Positions 9,525 through 18,961 of a stretch of 64,000 nucleotides of DNA are shown in pieces. A program made the position numbers and the translations under genes. The stretch covers positions 119,529 to 183,528 of the forward strand of contig NZ_QUAB01000045.1 of the NCBI RefSeq assembly GCF_003387575.1. Reading direction: 5' to 3'. How positions within the stretch are numbered: position 1 is the stretch's first letter; every line of letters starts with the position of its first letter. Origin of the DNA: Microbacterium bovistercoris (GTDB lineage Bacteria > Actinomycetota > Actinomycetes > Actinomycetales > Microbacteriaceae). The notes beneath the pieces are model-generated. The model searched no databases. It worked only from the letters and a program-made list of their open reading frames with translations, and was not told the origin of the DNA.

Positions 9525-9740
9525 CGTCGCCCTCCCTGCCGCTGATCGTCCGGACTTCACCATTCCACGCCGTACCGTGCACCACCGCATCATGCAGATC
9601 GGACGAACCCGGGTGGTTCATGCGATCTACATGATGCCTCCGCCTGCGCCGCTGGTCAGGATGGCGGTACGGCGGGGAGGGCCGGGATGCGCGGGCACTG
9701 CCACGCGCCTCTCCGCAGAATCGGAAGGAATCGGGGAATC

Positions 9741-10178
9741 ATGCAGGATCTGGAGTACGGTCCCGTCGAGTTCGTGCTGGCGACGTACGACGCCGCCGCA
9801 TCACCGGCAGGGATCATCGACGCGGTGCTGGAGCTGGCGGATGCGGGGACGGTGCGTCTGCTCGATCTCGTGGATGTCGCACGAGGCGAGGACGGCACGC
9901 TGCGGTTCGTGGAGATCGACGAGTCGAGCATCTCCTTCGGAGAACTCGACCTCGCGGAACAGGGACTCGTCACCGAGGAGGACCTCAACGACTTGGGCGA
10001 CCGCCTGCCACCCGGCAGCGCGGCGCTGCTGCTCGCGGTCGAACTCACCTGGGCGAAGCACCTCGCCTCGCAGTTCGTCGCCGCGGGCGGCGAGGTCATC
10101 GATTCGATCCGCATTCCCGCGGCGATCGTGAACGAAGCACTCGCCGCGGGCGGCGAACTCGACGGAGTGGAGGCATAG
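9741..10178 (+). CDS. DUF6325 family protein
   Basis: 145 residues from the ATG at 9741, preceded by GGAAGGAATCGGGG. The sequence (YGPVEFVLATY near the N-terminus, GTVRLLDLVDVAR, LPPGSAALLLAVELTWAKHLASQF) fits DUF6325, formerly grouped with DUF1269, an acidic cytosolic family with no known activity. It is the first gene of a four-gene unit: the stop is 2 bases before the SHOCT gene, which overlaps the sulfatase. Linkage to a membrane-associated SHOCT protein suggests an envelope-related role, but this is inference. Confidence 0.8.
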   Translation: MQDLEYGPVEFVLATYDAAASPAGIIDAVLELADAGTVRLLDLVDVARGEDGTLRFVEIDESSISFGELDLAEQGLVTEEDLNDLGDRLPPGSAALLLAVELTWAKHLASQFVAAGGEVIDSIRIPAAIVNEALAAGGELDGVEA

Positions 10179-10180
10179 TC

Positions 10181-10531
10181 ATGCTCGGAAGGATGGGCCG
10201 ACCCGGTCTGATCGGAATGGCTGCACGGACGGCGGTCGTCGCCGGCACGGCGACAGCGGTGAGCGGCAATGTGGCGCGACGCCAGAACGCCCGCGCTGAA
10301 CAGAAGTACGAGGCGCAGCAGTACGAGATGCAGCAGGCGGCCGCGCAGGCCGCCCCGGCCCCGGCCCCGGCCACGGCCCCGACGCCTCCGGCGCCTGCTC
10401 CGGCTCCCGCAGCGCCGACCGCCGGCGGTGTCGACGTCGTCGCCGAACTGCAGAAGCTGGCGACGCTCAAGTCCCAGGGGCTGCTCACAGACGCCGAGTT
10501 CGAAGCCGCCAAGGCGCGGCTGCTGGGGTGA
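10181..10531 (+). CDS. SHOCT domain protein with Pro/Ala linker
   Basis: 116 residues. It has a short hydrophobic N-terminal segment (LIGMAARTAVVAGTATAVSG), a charged and Gln-rich stretch, a Pro/Ala repeat linker (about 60-85), and a C-terminal SHOCT motif (ELQKLATLKSQGLLTDAEFEAAKARLLG). SHOCT is a short C-terminal helix-hairpin thought to aid oligomerisation. The start follows the DUF6325 stop by 2 bases, and its own TGA overlaps the GTG start of the next frame, so the genes are probably co-translated. Confidence 0.85.
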   Translation: MLGRMGRPGLIGMAARTAVVAGTATAVSGNVARRQNARAEQKYEAQQYEMQQAAAQAAPAPAPATAPTPPAPAPAPAAPTAGGVDVVAELQKLATLKSQGLLTDAEFEAAKARLLG

Positions 10532-12900
10532 CGGTCATGACCCAGGAGAACGCCGCATCGCCCCGCTCCGTCATCGGAGCACCGCTGCCCACCGCGCGCA
10601 CGCTGCCCTTCCCGCCGAAGCCCTCCGGGAGCATTCCCGGGCGCACGCTCGCGGAGTCCACCTACTCGCCTCTGCCCGCCGAGCGCCGGCTCGGAGAGCA
10701 GGCGCCGAACGTGCTCGTCATCCTCATCGACGACGCGGGTCCGGCGCTGCCCAAGCCGCTGGGCGGGCTCGTGGAGACTCCGACACTCGACCGCATCCGT
10801 TCGAACGGCCTCGGCTACAACCGTTTCCACACCACGGCGATGTGCTCGCCGACCCGGGCTTCACTGCTCACCGGTCGCAACCATCACCGCGTGGGCAGCG
10901 GACAGATCGCCGAGCTCGCCAACGACTGGGACGGCTACTCGGGCCACATCCCGAAGTCGAGCGCGACGATGGCGGAGGTGCTCCGCAACTACGGGTACTC
11001 GACCGCGGCCTGGGGCAAGTGGCACAACACGCCCGCGGAGGAGACCACCTCAGCGGGTCCGTACGACCGCTGGCCCACCGGCTACGGCTTCGAGTACTTC
11101 TACGGTTTCCTCGCGGGTGAGGCGTCGCAGTACGAGCCGAACCTCGTGCGCAACACCACCGGCGTGCTGCCACCGAAGACACCGGAGGAGGGCTACCACC
11201 TCAGCGAGGATATCGCGGACGACGCGATGCACTGGCTGCGCGAGCACAAGGCGAACGCCCCGGACAAGCCGTTCTTCATGTACTGGGCGACCGGTGCGAT
11301 CCATGGACCGCACCACATCATGAAGGAGTGGGCGGACAAATACGCCGGGAAGTTCGACGACGGGTGGGACGCGTATCGCGAGACCGCCTTCGCCGGCGCC
11401 AAAGAGGCCGGGTGGATCCCGGAGTCCGCCGAGCTGACTCCCCGCCCGGACAACCTGCAGGGCTGGGACGAGATCCCCGACCATCAGAAGCCCTTCCAGG
11501 CGCGCCTGATGGAGGTGTGCGCCGGATTCGGTGAACACGCCGATGTGCAGGCCGGGCGGCTGATCGACGAGGTCGAGCGGCTGGGCTACCTCGACGACAC
11601 GATCATCCTGTACATCTGGGGCGACAACGGCTCGTCCGGCGAGGGCCAGAACGGCACGATCAGCGAACTGCTCGCGCAGAACATGATCCCGACGACCATC
11701 GACCAGCACCTCGCGGCGCTCGAGGAACTCGGCGGGCTGGACGCGCTGGGTTCCCCTGCGACCGACAACCAGTACCACGCAGCGTGGGCCTGGGCGGGCT
11801 CGACGCCGTATCAGGGCATGAAGCTGATGGCCTCGCACCTCGGCGGTACGCGCAACCCGATGTTCGTGCAATGGCCAGGGCGCATCGCACACGACCCGGA
11901 GCCGCGCACGCAGTTCCACCACGTGATCGACGTCGTCCCGACCATCTACGAGATCCTCGGCATCTCGCATCCGGAGACGGTGAACGGCATCCCTCAGGAT
12001 CCGATCGACGGCACCAGCTTCGCCTACTCGATCGACGATGCACAGGCCGAAGGACGCCATCGGGTGCAGTACTTCGAGGTGATGGCGAGCCGGTCGATCT
12101 ACTCGGACGGGTGGATCGCGTCGGCCACCGGACCCCGTCTGCCGTGGGTGCCGGGTGCGCCTCCCGGCATCGCGACGTGGACGCCGGATGCCGATGTGTG
12201 GGAGCTCTACAACCTCGACGAGGACTGGAGTCAGGCGCACGACCTCTCCGCTGAGCACCCGGACAAGCTCACCCAGCTGAAGGAGCTGTTCGCGATCGAG
12301 GCGGCGAAGAACGACGTTCTGCCCGTCGGCGGCGGGCTGTGGGTGCCGGTGTACCACCCGGAGTTCCGGCTGGGACCGTCGTACACGGAGTGGGAGCTGT
12401 CCGGCGACACGGTGCGCATCCCGGAGTTCTGCGCGCCGGCGCTCGGCAACAAGCCGAACACCGTCACGATCCAGGCGACACTGCCCGAGAAGGCGAACGG
12501 CGTGCTCTACAAGCTCGGCGGCGCCGGCGGCGGCCTCACGGCCTACGTCGTCGACGGCGTGCTGCACTACGAGTACAACCTGTTCCTCGTGCAGCGCACG
12601 ATCATCGCCGCGGAGAAGCCGCTGCCTGCGGGCGCGATGACCATCGAGATCGACACGACGTACCTGGAGCCTCGTCCCGGTGGTCCGCTGAAGGTGGTCA
12701 TCCGCGCCGACGGCGCGGAGGTGGGATCCGGAACGGTTCCGGTCAGTGCGCCGCTGCTGTTCTCGGCGAACGACTGCCTCGACATCGGACGCGCCTACGG
12801 CGGCGCCGTCTCCCGAAGCTACGCGGAGCGGATGCCGTTCGCCTTCGACGGATCGATCGATGCCGTCCACATCGCCTATCACGTGCCGGCCGGCGCGTGA
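10528..12900 (+). CDS. Arylsulfatase (type I, formylglycine-dependent)
   Basis: 790 residues from the GTG at 10528, which overlaps the previous stop as GTGA; an ATG at 10537 is an equally good start. The sulfatase signature CSPTRASLLTGRN (Cys at about residue 106 from the GTG) marks the Cys that FGE converts to formylglycine. Other metal and substrate motifs are LIDDAG near the N-terminus, GKWH near 170 and WGDNGSS near 370. The C-terminal 200 residues form an extra beta-rich domain. No signal peptide is visible, so it looks cytosolic. The natural sulfate ester is not predictable. Inorganic sulfate release is the expected outcome. Confidence 0.92.
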   Translation: MTVMTQENAASPRSVIGAPLPTARTLPFPPKPSGSIPGRTLAESTYSPLPAERRLGEQAPNVLVILIDDAGPALPKPLGGLVETPTLDRIRSNGLGYNRFHTTAMCSPTRASLLTGRNHHRVGSGQIAELANDWDGYSGHIPKSSATMAEVLRNYGYSTAAWGKWHNTPAEETTSAGPYDRWPTGYGFEYFYGFLAGEASQYEPNLVRNTTGVLPPKTPEEGYHLSEDIADDAMHWLREHKANAPDKPFFMYWATGAIHGPHHIMKEWADKYAGKFDDGWDAYRETAFAGAKEAGWIPESAELTPRPDNLQGWDEIPDHQKPFQARLMEVCAGFGEHADVQAGRLIDEVERLGYLDDTIILYIWGDNGSSGEGQNGTISELLAQNMIPTTIDQHLAALEELGGLDALGSPATDNQYHAAWAWAGSTPYQGMKLMASHLGGTRNPMFVQWPGRIAHDPEPRTQFHHVIDVVPTIYEILGISHPETVNGIPQDPIDGTSFAYSIDDAQAEGRHRVQYFEVMASRSIYSDGWIASATGPRLPWVPGAPPGIATWTPDADVWELYNLDEDWSQAHDLSAEHPDKLTQLKELFAIEAAKNDVLPVGGGLWVPVYHPEFRLGPSYTEWELSGDTVRIPEFCAPALGNKPNTVTIQATLPEKANGVLYKLGGAGGGLTAYVVDGVLHYEYNLFLVQRTIIAAEKPLPAGAMTIEIDTTYLEPRPGGPLKVVIRADGAEVGSGTVPVSAPLLFSANDCLDIGRAYGGAVSRSYAERMPFAFDGSIDAVHIAYHVPAGA

Positions 12901-12929
12901 GGCACCTGAAGGACCTACGGAAAGGAGAC

Positions 12930-13343
12930 ATGATGTCCACTGCTGAGACGACCGGATGGGTCGGCTGGGGCTGGTTCGCCGCGATCATGCTGATGACGGC
13001 CGGGATCTTCGACGCGATCTACGGCCTGGTCGCGATCGTCGGCCCCGACAGCGCCTACTTCCTGACGGGAACCGGCACCCTGTTCATGTTCGATGTCGCA
13101 GGCTGGGGCTGGTGGCACCTGATCAGCGGCGCCCTGCTCATCATCGTCGGCATCGCGCTGTTCAGCGGTGCGACCTGGGCCCGCGTCATCGGCGTGATCC
13201 TCGCCGTGCTGAGCGCGATCAGCCAGCTGTTCCTGCTGCCGGTGCAGCCGTGGTGGTCGACGATCGTGATCGTCATCGACATCCTCGTCATCTACGCGCT
13301 GACCGTGCACGGGCGGGAGTTGAAGACCGCTGCCGCGCGCTGA
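12930..13343 (+). CDS. DUF7144 family membrane protein
   Basis: 137 residues with tandem ATG codons at 12930 and 12933; AAAGGAGA lies just upstream. Four hydrophobic segments (GWFAAIMLMTAGIFDAIYGLVAI, the LISGALLIIVGIALF region, VIGVILAVLSAISQLFLL, STIVIVIDILVIYALTVHG) and the Trp-rich GWGWW motif fit DUF7144, a four-helix membrane family of unknown function often beside sulfatase or stress genes. It is the last gene of the DUF6325-SHOCT-sulfatase unit and is followed by a strong hairpin. Confidence 0.82.
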   Translation: MMSTAETTGWVGWGWFAAIMLMTAGIFDAIYGLVAIVGPDSAYFLTGTGTLFMFDVAGWGWWHLISGALLIIVGIALFSGATWARVIGVILAVLSAISQLFLLPVQPWWSTIVIVIDILVIYALTVHGRELKTAAAR

Positions 13344-13351
13344 CCGTCCCC

Positions 13352-13391
13352 CGGCACAAAGGCCTCCGCTTCGGCGGGGGCCTTTGTGCCG
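13352..13391. terminator. Bidirectional terminator between DUF7144 gene and msrA
   Basis: Perfect 13-base stem: CGGCACAAAGGCC (13352-13364) with its complement at 13379-13391 and a 14-base loop. It lies between two convergent stop codons. Confidence 0.8.
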
Positions 13392-13399
13392 TCACAGAC

Positions 13400-13957
13400 T
13401 CAGGCGGTCGCGTCCGCGTCCCGCCGGGGCAGTACCCATCCCGCGCGCGGGAAGTGGCAGGTGTAGCCGTCCGGGTAGCGGATCAGGTAGTCCTGGTGCT
13501 CGGGCTCAGCCTCCCAGAACGGACCGGGTGCCTCGATGGTGGTCACGGCCTCTCCCGGCCACAGGCCGGAGGCGTCGACGTCGGCGATCGTGTCGCGAGC
13601 GACCCGCTCCTGCTCCGCGTCGAGCGGGAAGATCGCCGAGCGGTAGCTGGTGCCGATGTCGTTGCCCTGCCGGTTCAGGGTCGACGGGTCGTGGATCTGG
13701 AAGAAGAAGGCGAGGATGTCGCGGTACGTGGTCTTCTCGGGGTCGTAGACGATCTCGACGGCCTCGGCGTGGCCGGGGTGGTTGCGATAGGTGGCGTGGT
13801 CGTTCTGCCCGCCGGTGTATCCGACGCGAGTGCTCAGCACGCCGGGCTGGCGACGGATGAGATCCTCCATGCCCCAGAAGCAGCCGCCGGCGAGGACGGC
13901 GGTCTCTGCGCCCGGCTGACGAGTGATGGATCCGGTGTCTGTGATGCCGCTGGTCAT
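13400..13957 (-). CDS. msrA: Peptide-methionine (S)-S-oxide reductase
   Basis: 185 residues from the ATG at 13957. The catalytic motif GCFWG sits near residue 25, followed by [29 protein letters not shown] and [14 protein letters not shown], all hallmarks of MsrA. The enzyme reduces the S form of methionine sulfoxide, free or in protein, in the cytosol with thioredoxin as electron donor. Upstream in-frame codons to 14044 look like shadow sequence and overlap the divergent nucleotidase gene, so the shorter start is preferred. It converges with the DUF7144 gene. Confidence 0.95.
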   Translation of the reverse strand: MTSGITDTGSITRQPGAETAVLAGGCFWGMEDLIRRQPGVLSTRVGYTGGQNDHATYRNHPGHAEAVEIVYDPEKTTYRDILAFFFQIHDPSTLNRQGNDIGTSYRSAIFPLDAEQERVARDTIADVDASGLWPGEAVTTIEAPGPFWEAEPEHQDYLIRYPDGYTCHFPRAGWVLPRRDADATA

Positions 13958-14029
13958 GGCGGTGCTCCTTCGTCTGAGGGTCTTCATCCTCTTCAACCAT
14001 CTTCCTCCCTCAGAAGTTCCCGCCTGACG

Positions 14030-14035
14030 TATCTT
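14030..14035 (+). promoter_or_regulatory. -10 box (TATCTT), leaderless start of nucleotidase gene
   Basis: TATCTT is seven bases before the ATG at 14043. No ribosome binding site is present. Confidence 0.45.
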
Positions 14036-14042
14036 GAGTCTC

Positions 14043-15893
14043 ATGACAGATGAAACTCAGCACCTTCCCCAGGCTGAAACTCCCGACATCATCCATGACC
14101 ACCGTTCCGGCGTCAGCCGGCGTGGATTCCTCACCGGCGTCACCGCCGCCGGCGCCCTCGCCGCCGCGGGCTGGGCGGCGAACCCCGAGTCCGCATCGGC
14201 GGAGCAGGGCGGCGTCGGCAAGACCGTCACGATCACCGTGATGGGCTCGTCCGACATCCACTCGAACGCGCTGAACTGGGATTACTACAAGGATGCCCAG
14301 TACAGCGACAAGGACGGCAACGCCGTCGGCCTCGCCGGCCTGGCGAGCGTCATCAAGAAGGTCCGCGCCGACCGAGGATCGGACCGGACCCTGCTGTTCG
14401 ACGCCGGCGACACGATCCAGGGCACGCCGCTCGGCTCGTACTACGCCACGGTGAAGCCGATCACCGAGACCGGCGAGACGCACCCCATCGCCCGTCAGAT
14501 GAACGCGATCGGCTACGACGCCGTCGCCTTGGGCAACCACGAGTTCAACTACGGTCTGGACTTCCTCGGCGCCTGGATCTCGCAGATGGACGCCCCGGTC
14601 CTGGGTGCCAACGCCGTGCGCGCGGGGACGACGGTTCCCGCATACACGCCGTATGTGATCAAGACCCTGAACCTGAAGGGCAGCAAGCCCATCCGAGTCG
14701 GCGTGCTCGGGCTGACCAACCCCGGCATCGTGATCTGGGACAAGCCCTACGTCGAGGGCAGACTCGAGGTGCTGGACATCGTCCAGACCGCACAGCGTTG
14801 GGTGCCGATCATCCGTGATCAAGGCGTCGACGTCCTCATCGTCAGCTTGCACTCCGGCGACAGCGGCAAGTCCACGTACGGAGACGACCTGCCTGTCGAG
14901 AACGCCGCCGCTCTGCTGGCCGAGCAGGTGCCCGGGATCGACGCGATCCTGCTCGGGCACGCGCACAAGGACATCCCGCAGCGCTTCGTCACGAACGCGG
15001 CCACCGGTGAGCAGGTCGTGCTCAGCGAGCCGATGTGCTTCGGCCAGCGCCTGAGCGTCTTCGACATCGAGCTGCAGCAGGTCAAGGGGCAGTGGAAGGT
15101 CGTCTCCAAGAAGGCCACGACCCTGCTCACCGGCGGCGTGCAGCAGGATCCCGAAGTGGTCGCGGTCGTACAGGCGCAGCACGACACGGTCGTCGAGTAC
15201 GTGAACACGACCATCGCCACCTCCACGGAGGAGCTGTCGACGGCGGAGTCCTGCTGGCGCGACACCGCCATCCTCGACTACATCCACAAGGTTCAGGTCG
15301 AGACCGTCACCAAGGCGCTGGCCGGGACGGCGGACGAGGGGCTGCCGGTGCTGTCGATCGTCGCGCCGTTCAGTCGCACGGCGTCCTTCCCGGCCGGTGC
15401 CGTGTCGGTGCGCGATGTCGCGGGTCTGTACACCTTCGACAACACCCTGCTCGGATCGGTGCTGACCGGCGCGCAGGTGAAGGACTACCTGGAGTATTCG
15501 GCGAAGTACTTCACGCAGGTCGCCCCGGATGCGCCGATCGCTCCCGACAGCTGGACCCGCGCCGACGGCACGGCTGACTACTACTTCGACCAGCTCTCGG
15601 GCGTCACCTATGACATCGACATCGCTCAGCCGCGCGGTTCGCGAATCGTGAACCTCGCGTGGAACGGCGTCCCGGTGACGGCGGAGCAGAAGTTCGTGCT
15701 CGCGGTGAACAACTACCGTCAGTCCGGCGGTGGGAACTTCCCGCACATCGCCACCGCGCCGGTGATCTACAACGCACAGGTCGCGATCCGCGAGGCGATC
15801 GTGGCGACGGCGTCGGCGGAGGGCACCATCGACCCGAAGAACTTCCACGTCGAGAACTGGCGGCTCACGCGCGCCGGCACGCCCGTGTTCTGA
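14043..15893 (+). CDS. Tat-exported bifunctional metallophosphatase / 5'-nucleotidase
   Basis: 616 residues from the ATG at 14043; a TTG at 14034 is in frame but unlikely. The twin-arginine signal SRRGFLTG (about residue 27) and an Ala-rich helix indicate Tat export. The calcineurin-like metal ligands are in order: [32 protein letters not shown] and LGHAHKD. The C-terminal half carries the 5'-nucleotidase substrate domain (SGGGNFP motif). It probably releases phosphate from extracellular nucleotides or 2',3'-cyclic nucleotides. No cell-wall anchor is seen. It is divergent from msrA and followed by a terminator. Confidence 0.92.
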   Translation: MTDETQHLPQAETPDIIHDHRSGVSRRGFLTGVTAAGALAAAGWAANPESASAEQGGVGKTVTITVMGSSDIHSNALNWDYYKDAQYSDKDGNAVGLAGLASVIKKVRADRGSDRTLLFDAGDTIQGTPLGSYYATVKPITETGETHPIARQMNAIGYDAVALGNHEFNYGLDFLGAWISQMDAPVLGANAVRAGTTVPAYTPYVIKTLNLKGSKPIRVGVLGLTNPGIVIWDKPYVEGRLEVLDIVQTAQRWVPIIRDQGVDVLIVSLHSGDSGKSTYGDDLPVENAAALLAEQVPGIDAILLGHAHKDIPQRFVTNAATGEQVVLSEPMCFGQRLSVFDIELQQVKGQWKVVSKKATTLLTGGVQQDPEVVAVVQAQHDTVVEYVNTTIATSTEELSTAESCWRDTAILDYIHKVQVETVTKALAGTADEGLPVLSIVAPFSRTASFPAGAVSVRDVAGLYTFDNTLLGSVLTGAQVKDYLEYSAKYFTQVAPDAPIAPDSWTRADGTADYYFDQLSGVTYDIDIAQPRGSRIVNLAWNGVPVTAEQKFVLAVNNYRQSGGGNFPHIATAPVIYNAQVAIREAIVATASAEGTIDPKNFHVENWRLTRAGTPVF

Positions 15894-15910
15894 CGTTCCG
15901 AGGCCACGCT

Positions 15911-15952
15911 GAAGGCCCGGCGCATCTGCTCTCGCGGCAGCGCCGGGCCTTC
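15911..15952. terminator. Terminator between nucleotidase and LLM oxidoreductase
   Basis: Stem GAAGGCCCGGCG (15911-15922) with its complement at 15941-15952 and an 18-base loop, between convergent genes. Confidence 0.75.
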
Positions 15953-15959
15953 GGCACGC

Positions 15960-16832
15960 TCAGAGCAGCTGCGGTGCGCCCTCGGTGATGATCCGTTCGA
16001 ACGCACGCTGATCCGCGGCGAACTGCGTGTCCGGGATCGGCCAGTGCAGCACGATCTCGGTGATGCCGGCATCCCGGTAGTCTCCGGCGGTGTCCAGGAA
16101 CTGCTCGACGCTGTCGAGCGGCCGATCCTCGGTGAATCCGGTCAGCAGGATGCGCTCCACGGTCGCCGGCTCCCGGTCGGCCTCCTCGCAGGCGCGCTCC
16201 AGCCGCGAGACCTGCTCGCGCACCAGCGCGAGTGACTCTGCGGCAGTCTCGCCGCCGCCGGTCGTCACCCAGGCCTGCCCGTACCGCGCAGCGAGGCGGT
16301 ACCCGCGCGGGCCCGTGGCGGCGATCGCGAACGGCACGCGCGGCCGCTGCACCGGACCGGGGATGTTCCGCGCCTCATGCGCGCGGTACGCGCCATCCGT
16401 CTGCGTGACCGCCGGCTCGGTGAGCAGCCGATCGAGCAGGGCCGTGAAGTCCCGGAGCCGGTCGGCGCGTTCTCGTGGAGACCACGGCTCCTGGCCGAGC
16501 ACGGTCGCGTCGAATCCGGTCGTCCCCGCACCGAGACCGATCGTGATCCGTCCGCCGGAGAGGTCGTCCAGCGTCATCACGTCCTTCGCGAACAGCACGG
16601 GCTCGCGGTAGTTCGGCGAAGTGATGAGCGTGCCCAGGCGCAGCCTCGTGGTGACCGCCGCAGCCGCCGCGAGCGTCGGCACTGCACCGAACCAGGTCTC
16701 ATCGCGGAAGGTGCGCCAGGACAGATGGTCGTAGGTGTAAGCCGCGTGGAAGCCCAGATCGTCGGCCGCCCGCCAGATCGCGGATGCCTCGCCCCATCGC
16801 CAGACGGGCAGGATGCAGGTGCTGGTTCGCAT
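15960..16832 (-). CDS. LLM-class flavin/F420-dependent oxidoreductase
   Basis: 290 residues from the ATG at 16832. The luciferase-like TIM barrel is clear: GFHAAYTYDHLSWR, VTTRLRLGTLITSPNYREPVLFAKDVMTLDDLSGGRITIGLGAG and PFAIAATGPRGYRLAARYGQAWV. Many actinobacterial members use F420 rather than FMN, but the cofactor cannot be read from sequence with certainty. The substrate is unknown. It is divergent from a glycosyltransferase across 96 bases. A longer upstream frame to 17144 is shadow of that gene. Confidence 0.88.
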   Translation of the reverse strand: MRTSTCILPVWRWGEASAIWRAADDLGFHAAYTYDHLSWRTFRDETWFGAVPTLAAAAAVTTRLRLGTLITSPNYREPVLFAKDVMTLDDLSGGRITIGLGAGTTGFDATVLGQEPWSPRERADRLRDFTALLDRLLTEPAVTQTDGAYRAHEARNIPGPVQRPRVPFAIAATGPRGYRLAARYGQAWVTTGGGETAAESLALVREQVSRLERACEEADREPATVERILLTGFTEDRPLDSVEQFLDTAGDYRDAGITEIVLHWPIPDTQFAADQRAFERIITEGAPQLL

Positions 16833-16928
16833 GAGCCCAGGCTGTTCCTCACCTCCGCACCTGGCTGCGGGGAGCCGGTCCTGGGATGATGGACTGCCGC
16901 TGTTCCGGAGCGCGGCCGAGAGGCACTG

Positions 16929-18161
16929 ATGGCGACGATCCTGTTCTGTCCCGTGACGTTCAACCTCGCCGAGACGACGCGGATGATCGAGATCGCGCGG
17001 GCCCTGGACCCCGCCGATCACGCCGTGTTCATGGGGTACGAGGAGGACTTCGCGCACCTCATCACGGATGCGGGTTTCGAGTACCGCCCCTGTCAGCCGG
17101 CCCTGACCAGGGACGAGCGCGACCAGCTGATGAAGCTCGACCAAGGCAGGACGTTACGCAGCCCTCTGACCGACACGCTGGTCTCCGCGCGCGTGGACGT
17201 GGAACGGGAGATGATCCGGGAAATCGGCGCCGCGGCGGTGGTGATCGGCTCGAACGTGACCTCGATGATCTCAGCTCGCGCTGAGAATGTGCCTCTGGTC
17301 TACGCCGTGCCCTTCGCACTGACCCGCCCGCAGGTGGAGCAGACGGCCAGGCTCGGACTCGTGCGCGGCTCGGGACGCATGGCGCGCGCCCTGGATCGGA
17401 TGGCGACCTGGGCGATGCGGTTGGCGTACGACCACGCGCCGCTCGCACCGCGATCGTTCGGACGGGTCGCGAGGGCGAACGGTGCCCCGCCGCTGAAGAC
17501 GCTGGTGTCGATGCTCGAGGCCGATCACAATCTGCTCACCGTGATGCCATGGGAGCTGGATGGATACCGGTTGCCGCCCGCGTATACGCGGGTGGGACCG
17601 ATCTTCGCGCACATCGAGGTGCCAATGCCCCGGCTGGTCGAGGAGCTCGCCGCGCAGGAGACCCCACTGGTCTACCTCGGCCTCGGCTCCTCGGCGAACC
17701 GGTCGATGGTGCTCGCAGCGGCATCGCAGTTGGCCACTCTGCCGGTGAACGTCATCGCCCCGGTGAGGCACTACCTGCGCGATGACGACGTGCTGCCTGC
17801 GAACGTGCACGTCACGGATCTGCTCCCCGCACACCGCCTGGGCGGGCTGGTCGACGCCGCCGTGCTGCACGGCGGGCAGGGCACGGTCCAGACGTCCTGT
17901 GCAGCCGGCATCCCGTTCGTCGGGATGGGACTGCAGCCGGAACAGGTCTGGAACGTCGATCAGTGCGTGGCACAGGGCAACGCGCTCGCTCTTTCGCCGA
18001 AGCGGGCCGGCTCCTCCGCCCTCACGGACGCCGTACGCCGGCTGCTATCGGATCAGGCCATACGGGATGCCGCGGAACGCGTGCGCGCCGCGTACGCGTC
18101 CGAGGACGGTGCTGCGGCATCTGCGCGATTCATCCGCGAGCTGGTCGACTCGCGTCTGTGA
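16929..18161 (+). CDS. Family 1 glycosyltransferase (UGT/MGT type)
   Basis: 410 residues; ATG at 16929 with GAGAGG nearby. The GT-B fold is indicated by an N-terminal acceptor domain and a C-terminal donor-binding motif, DAAVLHGGQGTVQTSCAAG (HGGQGT near residue 314) with GLQPEQVWNVDQ downstream. The family transfers a nucleotide-activated sugar to small lipophilic acceptors such as macrolides, sterols or lipids. Sugar and acceptor are unknown. It runs into the GH25 lysozyme gene with almost no gap. Confidence 0.88.
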   Translation: MATILFCPVTFNLAETTRMIEIARALDPADHAVFMGYEEDFAHLITDAGFEYRPCQPALTRDERDQLMKLDQGRTLRSPLTDTLVSARVDVEREMIREIGAAAVVIGSNVTSMISARAENVPLVYAVPFALTRPQVEQTARLGLVRGSGRMARALDRMATWAMRLAYDHAPLAPRSFGRVARANGAPPLKTLVSMLEADHNLLTVMPWELDGYRLPPAYTRVGPIFAHIEVPMPRLVEELAAQETPLVYLGLGSSANRSMVLAAASQLATLPVNVIAPVRHYLRDDDVLPANVHVTDLLPAHRLGGLVDAAVLHGGQGTVQTSCAAGIPFVGMGLQPEQVWNVDQCVAQGNALALSPKRAGSSALTDAVRRLLSDQAIRDAAERVRAAYASEDGAAASARFIRELVDSRL

Positions 18162-18302
18162 GCATGGGGCAGACTGGGGCGATGAGTCGCCTGCGAAGAC
18201 GCCTGGTCATCATCTCCACGAGCATCGTCGCAACACTCGGCGCCCTCGCGATCCTCATCTTCACCGGAGTCGTCTGGCCTTCGCGGATGCTGGCCGGGCT
18301 AC
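18158..18302 (+). pseudogene. N-terminal anchor of GH25 lysozyme, out of frame with its catalytic domain
   Basis: From the ATG at 18182 (or in-frame ATG 18164 / GTG 18158) the frame reads MSRLRRRLVIISTSIVATLG and then a hydrophobic run ending VVWPSRMLAG, a typical basic-plus-hydrophobic membrane anchor. At about 18297-18300 the frame stops making sense, while the +1 frame continues as GYPVRGIDIS, the usual start of the GH25 domain. One extra base (a C at about 18299) would explain it. It is either a real inactivating insertion or a sequence error. Confidence 0.7.
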
Positions 18303-18305
18303 CCG

Positions 18306-18914
18306 GTGCGCGGCATCGACATCTCGGCCTGGCAGGGCGAGGTCGACTGGGATGTCCTCGCCTCACAGGACATCGACTTCGCCTACATCAAGGCGACCGA
18401 GGGCTCCTCGGCGATCGACTCCCGGTTCGCCGCGAACTGGGCCGGTGCCGGGCGGACCGATCTGCTGTTCGGCGCCTACCACTTCGTGAGCTTCGAGAGC
18501 AGCGGCGAGGCGCAGGCCGCGCACATCATCGAGACGGTCCCTGTGGGCGGAACGCTCCCGATCGCCCTGGATCTGGAGTACTACGGGGAGTTCTTCGCGC
18601 ACCCGCCCACGCGTGCCGAGGTGGACGCGATCCTCGGTCCGCTCATCCAGCGCCTGGAGGAGCACTACGGGGCACCGCCGGTCATCTACGCCACGTCGCA
18701 GTCCTACGACCGGTACCTCTCGGGCGCCTATCCGGAGAATCCGATCTGGAGTCGTTCTCTCGTGCTGCCACCCGGGCTGAACGACGGACGGAACTGGACC
18801 ATCTGGCAGTACTCGGACCACGACCGGCTGGACGGCTACCGCGGCGAGGAGCAGTACATCGACATGAACGTCGCAGGCGGCACGCGAGACGCGATGGCCG
18901 AGCTCGTCAGGTGA
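18306..18914 (+). CDS. GH25 family lysozyme (catalytic domain; frame broken upstream)
   Basis: 202 residues from the GTG at 18306. The N-acetylmuramidase barrel is complete: RGIDISAWQGEVDW (first acidic catalytic site), FAYIKATEG, FGAYHFVSF, LPIALDLEYYG (DLE, the catalytic acids), WTIWQYSDHDRLDG and EQYIDMNV. It would cleave peptidoglycan between MurNAc and GlcNAc. As read, it has lost its in-frame membrane anchor, so export would fail unless the frameshift is an error. No ribosome binding site precedes the GTG, which argues that this is not the natural start. Confidence 0.82.
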   Translation: MRGIDISAWQGEVDWDVLASQDIDFAYIKATEGSSAIDSRFAANWAGAGRTDLLFGAYHFVSFESSGEAQAAHIIETVPVGGTLPIALDLEYYGEFFAHPPTRAEVDAILGPLIQRLEEHYGAPPVIYATSQSYDRYLSGAYPENPIWSRSLVLPPGLNDGRNWTIWQYSDHDRLDGYRGEEQYIDMNVAGGTRDAMAELVR

Positions 18915-18925
18915 CTCCGGAAAGC

Positions 18926-18955
18926 AGAAAACCCCCGCCGGAGCGGGGGTTTTCT
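18926..18955. terminator. Strong terminator shared by lysozyme and tRNA-Gln
   Basis: Stem AGAAAACCCCCGC (18926-18938), 4-base loop, complement at 18943-18955 containing TTTT. It is intrinsic-like in both directions. Confidence 0.85.
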
Positions 18956-18961
18956 CATCTG

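Noticed and set aside
9605..9619. Palindrome GAACC-N5-GGTTC upstream of the DUF6325 gene
   Set aside because: Only 5-base arms, expected often in such GC-rich DNA; no promoter overlaps it convincingly.
18299..18300. Programmed frameshift in the GH25 gene
   Set aside because: No slippery heptamer, pseudoknot or downstream ribosome binding site is visible; mutation or sequence error is simpler.
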